Source of the DNA: Hymenobacter ruricola
Lineage (GTDB): Bacteria > Bacteroidota > Bacteroidia > Cytophagales > Hymenobacteraceae
DNA length: 64,000 nucleotides
Direction of reading: 5' to 3'
NCBI RefSeq assembly: GCF_015694525.1
Contig: NZ_JADQDM010000005.1
Location: forward strand, 1-64,000
Part shown: positions 1-8,737 of the stretch, piece after piece
How positions within the stretch are numbered: the stretch's first letter is position 1
Layout of the letters: each line of letters starts with the position of its first letter
Translations under genes and position numbers: made by a program
Notes under the pieces: model-generated
Told to the model about the DNA's origin: nothing
The model's input: the letters and a program-made list of their open reading frames with translations, nothing else
The model's database searches: none

Positions 1-32
1 TCATCCTGAGCCAAGATCAAACTCTCCATTGT
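1..32 (-). rRNA. rrs: 16S rRNA, 5' end only
   Basis: The reverse complement of the first bases reads as the conserved 16S start, with AGAGTTTGATC followed by TTGGCTCAGGATGA. Aligning the first A of AGAGTTTGATC to E. coli position 8 puts base 1 near position 32. The rest of the gene lies off the left edge, so an rRNA operon is transcribed leftward out of the window. Exact processing ends cannot be read from sequence. Confidence 0.95.
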
Positions 33-273
33 AAAATATTCCTACACCATAGCGAACCATGGCTGATGTCGAGTGCTAATCCGACTCGTATTTGACGAGT
101 TCAAATCAATGTTACGTTTGTTGTCGGTTTGTTTTACTTGCGTAAAAACAAACCTTACCATTTGTCTTTTCCAGTCATTCAAAGAACTTTTGTCACTTCC
201 AATTGAGGTAACAGTGTGGCGTTTCGGCCGGCATCTTTCTTCGTTTTGTTTCCCTTCTTTCGATTTGGGAGTG

Positions 274-303
274 CAAAGGTAAGAAGACTTTTTGATTTGT
301 CAA
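274..303 (-). promoter_or_regulatory. rRNA promoter P1
   Basis: On the minus strand TTG (301-303), 19 bases, then TACCTTTG (274-281). This matches the Bacteroidota sigma-A consensus TTG-N19-21-TAnnTTTG. The following bases, CACTCCCAAATCG, nearly repeat those after P3 (CAGTCCCAAATCG), which suggests duplicated promoter units. Confidence 0.8.
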
Positions 304-377
304 GCTTTTTTGAGAAAAAATTTAATTTTCTTTCTTTTCGCTTTTCAAATCTTTTCGCTTCCTATCGAAGCGGGGTG

Positions 378-409
378 CAAAGATACGGGGCTTTTTTCGG
401 CTTTTGCAA
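378..409 (-). promoter_or_regulatory. rRNA promoter P2
   Basis: On the minus strand TTG (407-409), 21 bases, then TATCTTTG (378-385), followed by CACCCC. It is the middle of three tandem promoters with the same layout. Confidence 0.75.
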
Positions 410-558
410 GCCTTTCGAAAAATATTCTTTCTAGGACTTTGCTTAGGCAGCACGGGAAGTAAGACACTCTTGCTCTTCGTGAAGTTCCGTAGCTTTCAAA
501 ATTTCTTCGAGAGCTTTTGCTTTTGAAGACCCGCTGTCCGTTTGACGATTTGGGACTG

Positions 559-588
559 CAAAAGTAGTGGGGCTTTTTGAGAATGCAA
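559..588 (-). promoter_or_regulatory. rRNA promoter P3
   Basis: On the minus strand TTG (586-588), 19 bases, then TACTTTTG (559-566), followed by CAGTCCC. It is the most distal of the three promoters before the 16S gene. Confidence 0.75.
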
Positions 589-694
589 GGAGTGGCGCAA
601 AGATTTTTACTTGCTCTGGCGTTCGTGAGAGCAATTTTGGATAAATCTTGGTTAGGAATCAGCGACTTAGCGGGGTGAATAAATTTCGGTTTTT

Positions 695-2026
695 CTAGCG
701 AATGGGCTCGGGGGCGAAGAATTCGGTGAGGTTGGGGTGGTACTGGCGGGGGCGTTGTGCTTCGTATTGCTGGATTTGGCGGCCTAGTTGGGCGAGAAAG
801 GGCAGGCCGATGGTGTCGTACTCGTAGGCGCCGTCATTGATGATGCCGTCTTGATTGACGTAGAGGACGGCGCTGAGGAGGAATTCGGACTGGTGGAGGG
901 AGTCGGCGAAGTAGGCAACATCGGAGAGGTAGCCGTGCGACATGCCGACGATGTTGTAGATGCGGAGGGTGGATTGTTGAGGGAGGTCGGGGTTTCGGCC
1001 GTAGTAGAGGTATTTTTTGTAAGCGTCGAAGTAGCGGGCAGGGGCGTATTGGTGGAAGCCGGATTCGTGGGGGGTGGCGTGGAGGTAGCGACGGAGGAAG
1101 GCGTAATCGGTGGCGGTGAGGTGGGGGCGCTGGGGGGCAGAAACCGATTCGGGGAAGAGGATGCTTTGGAGGAGGGCGGTGATGTCCGGGAGTGGGAGGT
1201 GGTTGGCGGTGGTAAAATCATAGGGTTCGGGAATGAGGCGGCGGCCGGCCTGGTGGGCGCGGCCTTTGAGGACGCGGCCGAGGGGGCTTTGGTAGGGCGT
1301 GGGGTTGTATTGGGCGGGCTGCCTATATAGAGTGTCGCCGGTGGGGGTGTGGAAGCTGATGGGGTTGGTGTGGCGGTTGGCGGCGGTGTCGCAGGGGGCG
1401 AAGCGGCGGGTGATGCGGGCGTTGGGGTAGCCTAATTCCTGGAGGCGTTGGTTGAGCGGGCGCTGGCCGAGAAATTCGTAGAGGCGGTTGTAGGCGATGT
1501 TGTCGCTGACCAAGAGCATCCGTTTGATGTAGTTGCCGATGGTGGCGGTGCGGTCGGAATCGGCAGGGGCGGCGAAGGGAACGGGGGTTTGGCAGCGCCA
1601 GGCGGTACCGGTGGCCATAATGGTGCGGCGGGTGACAGTGGGGTTGTGGAGGTCGTTGAGCTTTTCGAGGGAGAGGAGGACGACGGGAAGCTTGACGAGG
1701 CTGGCGGGGTTGAAGTATTGGCGGGGGTTGAGGTGGTAGGTGTGGGGAACGAACGAGGGGCGATTCTGGGCGTCGCGGTTGATTTGGGTGTAGATGATTT
1801 GGAACTCGTATTTGGGGTTGGTGGCAACCCTGGATAATTGCGGGTTGGCTTTTACTATGGAATCCAGTAGTGGAGAATCTTCTGAAGCTAGTCTCACTTC
1901 CCGCAACCCTCTCCCCGAAAAAGGGGGCGCCAGACGGACGCTTACGGCCCAGGTAGTCATCGTCAATAGAAGTGCGGCTCCCGTTATATAATAAAGGGTG
2001 GGACGGGATTGAGAATATATTTTCAT
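695..2026 (-). CDS. class A beta-lactamase-like serine hydrolase
   Basis: A 443-residue protein with an N-terminal membrane or signal segment (about residues 10-30). It has the serine hydrolase motifs SLVK (S109 and K112, the SxxK pair) and SDN (174-176), which place it in the class A beta-lactamase/penicillin-interacting fold. It is longer than true class A beta-lactamases (about 290 residues), so a role in cell-wall or other ester/amide hydrolysis is as likely as drug resistance. The ATG at 2026 was chosen over an upstream GTG at 2065, which lies inside the terminator of the preceding gene. Substrate unknown. Confidence 0.8.
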   Translation of the reverse strand: MKIYSQSRPTLYYITGAALLLTMTTWAVSVRLAPPFSGRGLREVRLASEDSPLLDSIVKANPQLSRVATNPKYEFQIIYTQINRDAQNRPSFVPHTYHLNPRQYFNPASLVKLPVVLLSLEKLNDLHNPTVTRRTIMATGTAWRCQTPVPFAAPADSDRTATIGNYIKRMLLVSDNIAYNRLYEFLGQRPLNQRLQELGYPNARITRRFAPCDTAANRHTNPISFHTPTGDTLYRQPAQYNPTPYQSPLGRVLKGRAHQAGRRLIPEPYDFTTANHLPLPDITALLQSILFPESVSAPQRPHLTATDYAFLRRYLHATPHESGFHQYAPARYFDAYKKYLYYGRNPDLPQQSTLRIYNIVGMSHGYLSDVAYFADSLHQSEFLLSAVLYVNQDGIINDGAYEYDTIGLPFLAQLGRQIQQYEAQRPRQYHPNLTEFFAPEPIR

Positions 2027-2037
2027 AGGATATCGAA

Positions 2038-2071
2038 ATAAAAAGGGCCGTGATGTTGCCACCACGGCCCT
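2038..2071 (-). terminator. rho-independent terminator
   Basis: AGGGCCGTG and CACGGCCCT form a hairpin followed on the minus strand by TTTTTATTT. It ends transcription of the lipoprotein gene at 2094-3365 before the serine hydrolase gene. Confidence 0.8.
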
Positions 2072-2093
2072 GTGGGCTGAGTTTATGCGGGGA

Positions 2094-3365
2094 TTAGTCG
2101 GCCAGGGGAATCAGACGCTTGGCGAGGAGGAGGTTGGAATCGGTTTGGCGCCAGTTGTAGCCGGTGCCGAACGGGAGGGGCTTGGGCTTATTAACGGTGT
2201 CGTGGTAGGCGGCGGTGAGTTCGGGCTGATACTGCTTGGCGAAGAGGTTGATGGGACGGCGGTAGGTGCCGTAGTAGTTGAACTGCCAGGCGCCTTTCTG
2301 GAAGTACTTCATGGCAATGCCGGAATCGTCTTGCAGGATGTAGCGGCTGCGGCGCAGCACGGTGCGGCGCACTTTATTGAAGTACGATTTGTGCATGAGG
2401 TAGGTGGCCGACTTTACGTAGGTGGTGAGGGGGCCAAGGTGACGTACGAACTCCAGCGGGGCACTTTTGGCGGTGAGTTTCCAGTCGCTGAGGTCGGCGG
2501 AAAAGTAGTAGACGGTTTTAGGCTGGCCGTCGGGGCCGCGGAGCTTCATTTCGACGCCGGGAATGGCTTTCGGGTCTGGGGTTTGAATGCTGTCTTTGGG
2601 AGCATCTTGCAACTGGCCGGCCGCGTCGAGCTGCACGGGGCGGATGCCGGTGATTTGGTTGCCAGTGCGGGCGGCAAAGAGCATCATGAGCGGGAGAGCG
2701 CCGTCGAGCTCGACGGATTTCAGGTCCACGGCCATGTCGTTGGTGCGGAAGAAGCTGAAGTTAAGCACCGACCAGAGCGAGGTTTTGACGGCGGGCAGCA
2801 GTTTGGGGTTTTCGAGGGAAGTGCGGGCCGGGATGCTGCCCACGGGTTCGAGGCCCATCAGCACGTAGGTTTGGCTGGTGGGGAACATCGTGAAGACGTT
2901 CAGGAAATCGGGGCCGCTGAAAGGGTAGAAGATGGTGGGGCTGCTGGCGTGCACCGAATCGAGCTCGGTGCTGGCCCACTTGGTCATGCGCGTGGTGTGG
3001 GTGGCGCGGTATTTATCCCAGCTTTTGTCCTGGTCTTTGGCGAAGGCTTGCCAGGCGGGCGTGGCGGCCAGAGCAGTGAGGTTGCTGTGCTGGCTGGGCT
3101 GCAGGCCGCCGAGGAACATGGCCACGTCCTGGGCATAGGCGGTGTCGGGCGCGGCAATCCGGTCGGGGCGAGTGGCGGTGCCTGAAGCAGCGGCAGGAGC
3201 CGCGGTGGCGGGCGCCGGCTTGGTTTTGTCGATGGCATCGGCGGTTGAGGCCATCGTTTCTTCCTTGACGGAACCGGCTTTGGTATTCGTATTCGACTCG
3301 GAGCAGGCGGTGAGCCAGAGCAGAGCGGCCGGCAACAGCCGAAGTGCAGCGGTGCGGAGGTACAT
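2094..3365 (-). CDS. predicted lipoprotein, unknown function
   Basis: A 423-residue protein with a lipoprotein signal peptide: hydrophobic segment and lipobox LTAC with the lipidated Cys at 21. A low-complexity Ala/Pro/Thr linker (to about residue 70) is followed by a globular domain without motifs I recognise. It reads as a conserved Bacteroidota protein anchored to an envelope membrane. The next gene downstream is separated by a terminator, so it is probably transcribed alone. I do not assign a function. Confidence 0.75.
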   Translation of the reverse strand: MYLRTAALRLLPAALLWLTACSESNTNTKAGSVKEETMASTADAIDKTKPAPATAAPAAASGTATRPDRIAAPDTAYAQDVAMFLGGLQPSQHSNLTALAATPAWQAFAKDQDKSWDKYRATHTTRMTKWASTELDSVHASSPTIFYPFSGPDFLNVFTMFPTSQTYVLMGLEPVGSIPARTSLENPKLLPAVKTSLWSVLNFSFFRTNDMAVDLKSVELDGALPLMMLFAARTGNQITGIRPVQLDAAGQLQDAPKDSIQTPDPKAIPGVEMKLRGPDGQPKTVYYFSADLSDWKLTAKSAPLEFVRHLGPLTTYVKSATYLMHKSYFNKVRRTVLRRSRYILQDDSGIAMKYFQKGAWQFNYYGTYRRPINLFAKQYQPELTAAYHDTVNKPKPLPFGTGYNWRQTDSNLLLAKRLIPLAD

Positions 3366-3437
3366 TATATATAGTATGCGTAAAAACGGGCCCGGCCATG
3401 CCAGGCCCTCAATGAGCCCGCAAGTTACGGCAACGCT

Positions 3438-4766
3438 TTAGCTGGCGGCGGGGCGCGGCTTGGGCAGGGCGGTGGTCAGGAAGTAAACCAGCCCCCCCAC
3501 GGCCAGGGTGACCAGCCCATAAAACGACTCCCAGGGCTTGTCGCGCAGGATGAAGGCGAGCGTCCAGCCGCTCAGGCCCAGAAACAGCAGCGGCGTGAAC
3601 GGGTAGCCCCAGGCCCGGTACGGCCGCGGCAACTCGGGCCGGCGCCAACGCAGGATAAACAGCCCCAGCACCGTTAGAAAGGTGAATAAATTTAAAATAA
3701 AGCCCGCGTACACCAGCACGCCCTGGAAACTCGGCTTAAGAATAAAGGCCAGGGTGATGACGGTTTGCAGCGCCAGGGCCCGCACGGGGATGCCAGCCCG
3801 GCTTTTGGGGGCAAGGAAGCGCAGGGCAGAAATGTCTTCGCCCATGGTTTGGACAATGCGCGGCCCGGCGAAAACCATCGAACTGATGGTAGAAACCAGC
3901 AACCCGGCGATAATACCGCCCATCAGCCGCCCACCTACGGGGCCGAAAAGCGAGGTGGCCGCTACAAACCCCACTTCCAATTGCCCTTTTAGCCCCGCCA
4001 GCGGCGTGGAGCGCAGGAATACATAATTCAGTCCCACATATAAAAGGAGCACCACGGCCGTGCCCAGCAGCAGAATGCGCGACAGGTTTCGCTTGGGGTT
4101 TTCAATCTCGCCCGTCACATACACGGCCGCGTTCCAGCCGGAGTAAGCGTAGCTCACATACACCAGACTCACGGCAAAAGCCGGGCTGAGCAGCGCCCGC
4201 CACCCGGCGGCATCGGGCAGAAAACGGATGGGCTGTCCCTCCCCCACCACCAGCCCGGCCCCGATGAACACCACCAGCACCACCACTTTCAGGGCCGTCA
4301 CGATGACCTGCAGGCGGCTGCCCGCCCGCGTGCTGCTGCCGTGCACCAGGGTCAGGGCCAGCACCACCGCCACCGATAGCCACTGCGGTTCCAGTGCCGG
4401 CCACACGCTTTTGGCGTATTGGCCGAGGGCCAGCGCGGCCAGTGCCGTGGGCGCCGCAAAGCCCACCGTGGCCGACACCCAGCCCGACAAAAACCCCAGC
4501 GCCGGGTGATAAATCTGGCTCAGGTAATGGTATTCGCCACCTGAGCGCGGCATGGCCGCCGCCAACTCGGCGTAGCTCACGGCCCCGCAGAGGGCGATGA
4601 GGCCGCCCACCAGCCACAACATCAGCAGCGCAAAGCCGCTCTCAATACCCAGCACCTGAAACCCGAGGCTGGTGAAGACGCCCGTGCCCACCATGTTGGC
4701 CACCACAATGGCCGCGCCGGTGAGAAAGGTGATTTTATAAGGGCTGGTGGGCGACGTATCGGGCAT
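3438..4766 (-). CDS. APC-family amino-acid permease
   Basis: A 442-residue integral membrane protein with about 12 hydrophobic helices. The N-terminal helix carries the APC-superfamily motif GTGVFTSLG (substrate-site helix 1), and SRAGIPVRAL between later helices is typical of the amino acid/polyamine/organocation group. It should import an amino acid or related amine with protons or by exchange; the specificity cannot be read. The ATG at 4766 fits the family start; the longer frame to 4868 would add a non-hydrophobic head that runs into a repeat region. Confidence 0.88.
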   Translation of the reverse strand: MPDTSPTSPYKITFLTGAAIVVANMVGTGVFTSLGFQVLGIESGFALLMLWLVGGLIALCGAVSYAELAAAMPRSGGEYHYLSQIYHPALGFLSGWVSATVGFAAPTALAALALGQYAKSVWPALEPQWLSVAVVLALTLVHGSSTRAGSRLQVIVTALKVVVLVVFIGAGLVVGEGQPIRFLPDAAGWRALLSPAFAVSLVYVSYAYSGWNAAVYVTGEIENPKRNLSRILLLGTAVVLLLYVGLNYVFLRSTPLAGLKGQLEVGFVAATSLFGPVGGRLMGGIIAGLLVSTISSMVFAGPRIVQTMGEDISALRFLAPKSRAGIPVRALALQTVITLAFILKPSFQGVLVYAGFILNLFTFLTVLGLFILRWRRPELPRPYRAWGYPFTPLLFLGLSGWTLAFILRDKPWESFYGLVTLAVGGLVYFLTTALPKPRPAAS

Positions 4767-4839
4767 GAAGGAAGCAACGAAAGCCCAAAAGTACGGCCGT
4801 CGGCTTCCGCTGCCCGTTCCCGGCATTCTGATGAGTCTT

Positions 4840-5012
4840 CCCGACCGGTAGTTGGCTCTTCCCGCCACTTAGTTGTCGGTTCCCGAGCCTTAAAAGCAAG
4901 TTCCCGCCTCGTAGTTGGGGGGTTTCGTCGGCGGGAACCCCCAACTACGAGGCGGGAAGCGGTAACTAGAAGACGGGAAGAACCAACTACAGCTCGGGAA
5001 GACGCGTCGGAA
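4840..5012. repeat. cluster of short direct and inverted repeats
   Basis: About 170 bases are built from variants of a GTTCCCGnC..TAGTTGG unit in both orientations. They include a perfect 21-base inverted repeat (4901-4921 against 4938-4958, loop 16). It lies between the permease and DUF2480 genes and codes for nothing recognisable. Confidence 0.75.
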
Positions 5013-5019
5013 CTCGTTT

Positions 5020-5541
5020 TTAGGCACTCACAGCCTTCGGCTTTTTATAGAGCGGCACGGTGCTGCACGGCTCGCCGTACATGATGCTGCTCGTGACGGG
5101 CAGCAGCTTTTGCATGATGGCCACGTAGGCAAAAGTGGGCACGGGCTTGTCGCCGCATCCCTTCACCACCACTTTGGCGTCGCGGTACTCTTCGGTATTA
5201 ATAGAGGCAATGGCTTCTTCAAACAGCGACTGCTCCAGGGCGTCGAGGTTGCCGAAGACGTAGCGGTGGGCGTGGCCCTGCAGTTTGGTGGCGAGCAGCA
5301 TGTAGGCCCAGGTGGGCACAATGGCATCGGCCGAGCAGATGATGGCGACGTTTTTGCCGTCGTATTGCGTCCAGTCGTGGGTTTTCACGAACTCGCGGAA
5401 GTCCTTTTCACGCAGCATCAGGCCGTGAAAGAGGTTGTCCCTGATGTCGTACACCACCCGCTCGCCGGGGTGGAGCATTTCTTCAAGGTTGAGGGTGACG
5501 AGGCCGGAGTTGGCAACGCGGTTGACGAAGAGGGGTTCCAT
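5020..5541 (-). CDS. DUF2480 family protein
   Basis: A 173-residue soluble protein that matches the Bacteroidota-specific DUF2480 family in length and in the pattern NRVANSGLVTLNLEE near the start and IPTWAYML-like (IVPTWAYML) mid-protein. No catalytic motif is known. It has an ATG start and sits upstream of tsaB on the same strand, separated by a palindromic element. Confidence 0.8.
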   Translation of the reverse strand: MEPLFVNRVANSGLVTLNLEEMLHPGERVVYDIRDNLFHGLMLREKDFREFVKTHDWTQYDGKNVAIICSADAIVPTWAYMLLATKLQGHAHRYVFGNLDALEQSLFEEAIASINTEEYRDAKVVVKGCGDKPVPTFAYVAIMQKLLPVTSSIMYGEPCSTVPLYKKPKAVSA

Positions 5542-5547
5542 ATACTG

Positions 5548-5630
5548 TAGCGTGGACTCCGCGAGTCCGCGTATTGATTGGTGAATAATTCGGCCGGCGC
5601 GAGGGCGCGGACTCGCAGAGTCCGCGCTAC
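5548..5630. repeat. palindromic intergenic element, GCGGACTC family
   Basis: The two arms, GCGTGGACTCCGCGAGTCCGCG-like on the left and CGCGGACTCGCAGAGTCCGCGC-like on the right, fold back on each other. Related copies are at 51545-51629 and 62140-62218. It fills the gap between DUF2480 and tsaB. Confidence 0.85.
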
Positions 5631-5637
5631 GTCCGCA

Positions 5638-6330
5638 CTACTTCGCTTTCGGCGTGGTGGTGTACACTTCTTTCAAGTAAAACGGCTCGTAGTACGCCAC
5701 GTCCTGAAATTCCTGCCGGTGAAATGCCGCCACGCCCAGCTGCCCTACCGAAATCGCCGAAGGCTCAATCCCCGCCAGAAAACCGGCGTTGGAATGCTCC
5801 CCCAGCACCGCCTGAAACTTGGCTGCGCCGTGACCGAAGAATAACACAGAACGGTGCCCCAATTGTTCGGCCAGCGTATCGGCGTCAAGCAGCAGCGGCG
5901 TGGGCGCCAGCACCTCCTGCCCCTCGTGGGTGTAGAGGGCGGCGTATACTTCCGTGCGCCGGGCGTCCAGCATAGGGCAGTAGAGCCAGCTTTCGTTCCG
6001 CGCGGTGCCCGCTGCAACCTGCGCCGCCAAGGCTTTGAGCGTGCTCACGACCACCAGCGGAATATCCAACGCGAAGCACAGGCCCTTGGCCGCGGCCCCG
6101 CCAATGCGCAGGCCGGTATAGGAACCGGGCCCGTCGCTCACGGCCACGGCAGCGAGGTCAGCCAGCGCGTGGCCAGTGTTGGCCAACAGTTGCTCGATGA
6201 GCACGGTGAGGTGGGTAGAGTGCGACTTATCCAGCCGCAACTCCGACTGGCCGATGAGGGCGCCGTCTTCGAGCCGGTGCAGGGCAACCGAGCAGACGGG
6301 GGAAGAGGTTTCGAGGGAGAGGAGGAGCAT
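5638..6330 (-). CDS. tsaB: tRNA threonylcarbamoyladenosine biosynthesis protein TsaB
   Basis: A 230-residue ASKHA-fold protein. It begins with LSLETSSPVCSVAL and carries the TsaB signature SDGPGSYTGLRIG (about 66-78). TsaB dimerises with TsaD, and together with TsaE they put the threonylcarbamoyl group on A37 of ANN-decoding tRNAs. The protein is truncated relative to TsaD and lacks its metal-binding histidines, as expected for TsaB. Start is ATG. Confidence 0.93.
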   Translation of the reverse strand: MLLLSLETSSPVCSVALHRLEDGALIGQSELRLDKSHSTHLTVLIEQLLANTGHALADLAAVAVSDGPGSYTGLRIGGAAAKGLCFALDIPLVVVSTLKALAAQVAAGTARNESWLYCPMLDARRTEVYAALYTHEGQEVLAPTPLLLDADTLAEQLGHRSVLFFGHGAAKFQAVLGEHSNAGFLAGIEPSAISVGQLGVAAFHRQEFQDVAYYEPFYLKEVYTTTPKAK

Positions 6331-6336
6331 TGGTAA

Positions 6337-6942
6337 TTATTGGACACTGTAGTTTGGATTGCGGCTGATGTAATCCTCTATCACATCCTCCAACAAATAG
6401 TCTTCTTCATCCTCAGAGAAATTGTCAATGTATTCATTCAGTTCATCCGTCGAAAACACCGGACTAATTAGAACTTCATGAACGTGGTCAGCGAGAAGCT
6501 GCTGCAAAATGGCTTTATAAGTGCCTGTGAAAACCACGTCGGCTTTTTCCGGGCCCTCGTCGCAATCCCAAAACTCATATCGTATGACACTTCTGGCTTC
6601 TAGAGAAGTGTAAAACCATTCATCGGCATACTGATTATCACCCCAAGAAGTGCTGTGTGCTCGAAATCTCCACAGGAACCCATCCTTAAAATCGTCAATT
6701 TCAACTAGCTCTTCTGAGAAGTTAGGTATTCCCCATAATTCCCGGTTTTGGTTAAAATTCTCAGCGTCTTGACTCTGAATGAAAGCTGCTCTACTTTTTG
6801 AAGCTTCAGTTTCTAGAAATTCTAACCGCTGCGCAAGTTCTGACCGCAATTCACTTGACACACCAACATTTTCTAGTTCTGTAGGTGAATTGATAACCTC
6901 TGCCAGAATGCTTGGCCGCTTGATAAGTTCTTTAATTGACAT
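6337..6942 (-). CDS. hypothetical acidic protein
   Basis: A 201-residue acidic soluble protein starting MSIKELIKRPS; the start is chosen because GAAAGAGAA lies just before this ATG, while the open frame upstream runs through the terminator of the protease gene. It is rich in Asp/Glu, especially near the C-terminus. No signal peptide or membrane segment is seen and I do not recognise a family. It lies 6 bases upstream of the tsaB start codon, so it may be co-transcribed with it. Confidence 0.65.
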   Translation of the reverse strand: MSIKELIKRPSILAEVINSPTELENVGVSSELRSELAQRLEFLETEASKSRAAFIQSQDAENFNQNRELWGIPNFSEELVEIDDFKDGFLWRFRAHSTSWGDNQYADEWFYTSLEARSVIRYEFWDCDEGPEKADVVFTGTYKAILQQLLADHVHEVLISPVFSTDELNEYIDNFSEDEEDYLLEDVIEDYISRNPNYSVQ

Positions 6943-6963
6943 TTCTCTTTCGATACAGACCAC

Positions 6964-6996
6964 AAAAAAGCAGGCACCTTTCAGCGCCTGCTTTTT
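6964..6996 (-). terminator. terminator after the S41 protease
   Basis: AAAAAGCAGGCGC...GCCTGCTTTTTT hairpin with T-runs on both sides. It ends the protease transcript on the minus strand, and the upstream gene promoter must lie between it and 6942. Confidence 0.85.
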
Positions 6997-7016
6997 CAAT
7001 GTAACGCAGCTCAAAA

Positions 7017-8711
7017 TTACTTCGTCCCGGCCGACTTGCGGGCGCTGGCGGCCTGGCCCGTGGGTTTCAGCAGCGCAGCGTAGCGGTTCGGGTCGTTCAG
7101 CACGGACACGGCGGCGATGATGTTGGGGTCGTCGTCAAAGCCAGCTTCGGTACGGCCCTTCTCAAAGTAGTAGCGCGACACAATCTCCTGCTCCAGCAAT
7201 TCCTTAATTTCGGGCTTGAAGCGTTGCAGGTCGTTGGCCTTGTTCACGGTCACTTTCTTGCGGATGGCTTCGAGTTCCAGCTTCACATCGTCGTAGTGCT
7301 TTTCCTCTTTTACCTTCTTGCTGAGGTCGGTGAGGGCTTTTTCGGCGTCGGTGCTGTAGCTAATGTTCTTGCCTTGCAGGTAGGCCACGAACTTCTGATA
7401 CTCCGCATCCGTGAGCTTGAACTGCCGGGACGGCGCGATGGTGGCGTGCTCGGCGCGGTAGCGGGTGGCGTAGTCGAAGAGGTAGCTTTTCTGGAGCAGG
7501 ATGCGGGTGATGTCCGCAATTTCGCGGTCTTGCACCTCAATGTCGGGGGCTACGCCGCCGCCGTCGTATACGGTGCGGCCGGCGGTGGTTTTGAAAGCCG
7601 TGCGCAGCGAATCGGGGAATTTGCCCAGCGTGCCGTCCTCGGCGCGGTGCGCGTAATCGATTTCCTGGATGCAGCGGCCGCTCGGGATGTAGTATTTGGC
7701 GGTCGTCACCTTCAGCTGCGAGTTGTAGCTGAGGGGGCGCGTGGCCTGCACGAGGCCTTTGCCGAAGGTGCGCTCGCCCACCAGCACGGCGCGGTCGTAA
7801 TCCTGCAGAACGCCCGACACGATTTCCGAGGCCGAAGCCGAGCGGTTGCTCGTGATGATGGCAATCGGAATCTGGGTATCGAGCGGCACGTCGAGGGCCT
7901 TGTAGGTCTTGTTCCACTCCGTCACCTTGCCCTTGGTGCTCACCACGTCGAGGCCTTTATCGATGAAGAGGTTGGAGATGTTCACCGCCTCATTCAGCAA
8001 GCCGCCGGGGTTGTCGCGAATGTCGAACACGATTTTCTTCGCGCCCTGCTCCTTGAGCTTCGTCACGGCCGCGCGCACTTCCTTGCCCGCATCCACCGTG
8101 AAGCCGCCGAGCTGGAAGTAGCCCACGTCGCCGGAAATCATGCCGGTATACGGCACGTTGTCGACCTGAATTTTATCGCGGGTGATGTCGATTTCGATGG
8201 GCTTGTCCTGGCCGTAGCGCGTCACCATGAGCTTCACCATCGAGTTGGCCTGGCCCTTGAGAAGCTTGCTGATGTCGGCGTTCGACTTTTTGTCCACCAC
8301 CACGCCGTTGATGTCGAGGATTTCGTCGCCGGGGAGCAAGCCGGCTTTCTGAGCCGGGTAGCCTTCGTAGGCGCTTTGCACCACGGTTTTGCCGTTGCGC
8401 TTCACCACCGAGGCCCCGATGCCGCCGTACTGCCCGGTGGTCATGGTGCGGAAATCCTCGATGTCGTCTTCCGGGATATAGTTGGTGTAGGGGTCGAGCG
8501 AGCGCAGCATGGCGTCAATGCCGGTTTTTACCAGCTTGGCGGGCGTGATTTCGTCGACGTAATAGGTGTTGACCTCCTTGAAGAGCGTGGCAAAAATGTC
8601 CAGGTTCTTCGCGATTTCGAAGTACCGTTCGTTGTCAGAAGCAGCCCGGAAGGAAACCAAACCCAGCGTGCTCAGAGCCAGGGTAGCGAGTAGCTTTTTG
8701 CGGATAGTCAT
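7017..8711 (-). CDS. C-terminal processing peptidase, S41 family
   Basis: A 564-residue exported protease. It has an N-terminal signal segment, a PDZ domain (about residues 95-175, GGIGASV start), and the S41 catalytic domain with the Ser in SASEIVSG and the Lys in GERTFGKGLVQ, the Ser-Lys dyad of CtpA/Prc. The C-terminal 150 residues are the helical extension common in Bacteroidota members. It should cleave the C-termini of envelope proteins in the periplasm. Start is ATG and it has its own terminator. Confidence 0.92.
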   Translation of the reverse strand: MTIRKKLLATLALSTLGLVSFRAASDNERYFEIAKNLDIFATLFKEVNTYYVDEITPAKLVKTGIDAMLRSLDPYTNYIPEDDIEDFRTMTTGQYGGIGASVVKRNGKTVVQSAYEGYPAQKAGLLPGDEILDINGVVVDKKSNADISKLLKGQANSMVKLMVTRYGQDKPIEIDITRDKIQVDNVPYTGMISGDVGYFQLGGFTVDAGKEVRAAVTKLKEQGAKKIVFDIRDNPGGLLNEAVNISNLFIDKGLDVVSTKGKVTEWNKTYKALDVPLDTQIPIAIITSNRSASASEIVSGVLQDYDRAVLVGERTFGKGLVQATRPLSYNSQLKVTTAKYYIPSGRCIQEIDYAHRAEDGTLGKFPDSLRTAFKTTAGRTVYDGGGVAPDIEVQDREIADITRILLQKSYLFDYATRYRAEHATIAPSRQFKLTDAEYQKFVAYLQGKNISYSTDAEKALTDLSKKVKEEKHYDDVKLELEAIRKKVTVNKANDLQRFKPEIKELLEQEIVSRYYFEKGRTEAGFDDDPNIIAAVSVLNDPNRYAALLKPTGQAASARKSAGTK

Positions 8712-8737
8712 ACGGTGCGGATAGCGGCTAGGCGAAT

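Larger units (their letters stand above)
33..690 (-). promoter_or_regulatory. rRNA operon leader and promoter region
   Basis: About 650 bases with no credible gene lie between the 16S start and the first coding sequence. The AT-rich stretch holds three Bacteroidota-type promoters facing the rRNA gene (listed separately). The proximal part, about 33-270, would be the transcribed leader. Short reading frames here have no gene-like composition. Confidence 0.8.

Noticed and set aside
73-634. Short frames in the rRNA leader
   Set aside because: They cross promoters and have Phe/Ser-rich composition of AT-rich non-coding DNA.
2085-3185. 366-codon plus-strand frame
   Set aside because: Shadow of the lipoprotein gene, Gly/Val/Glu-rich and without features.
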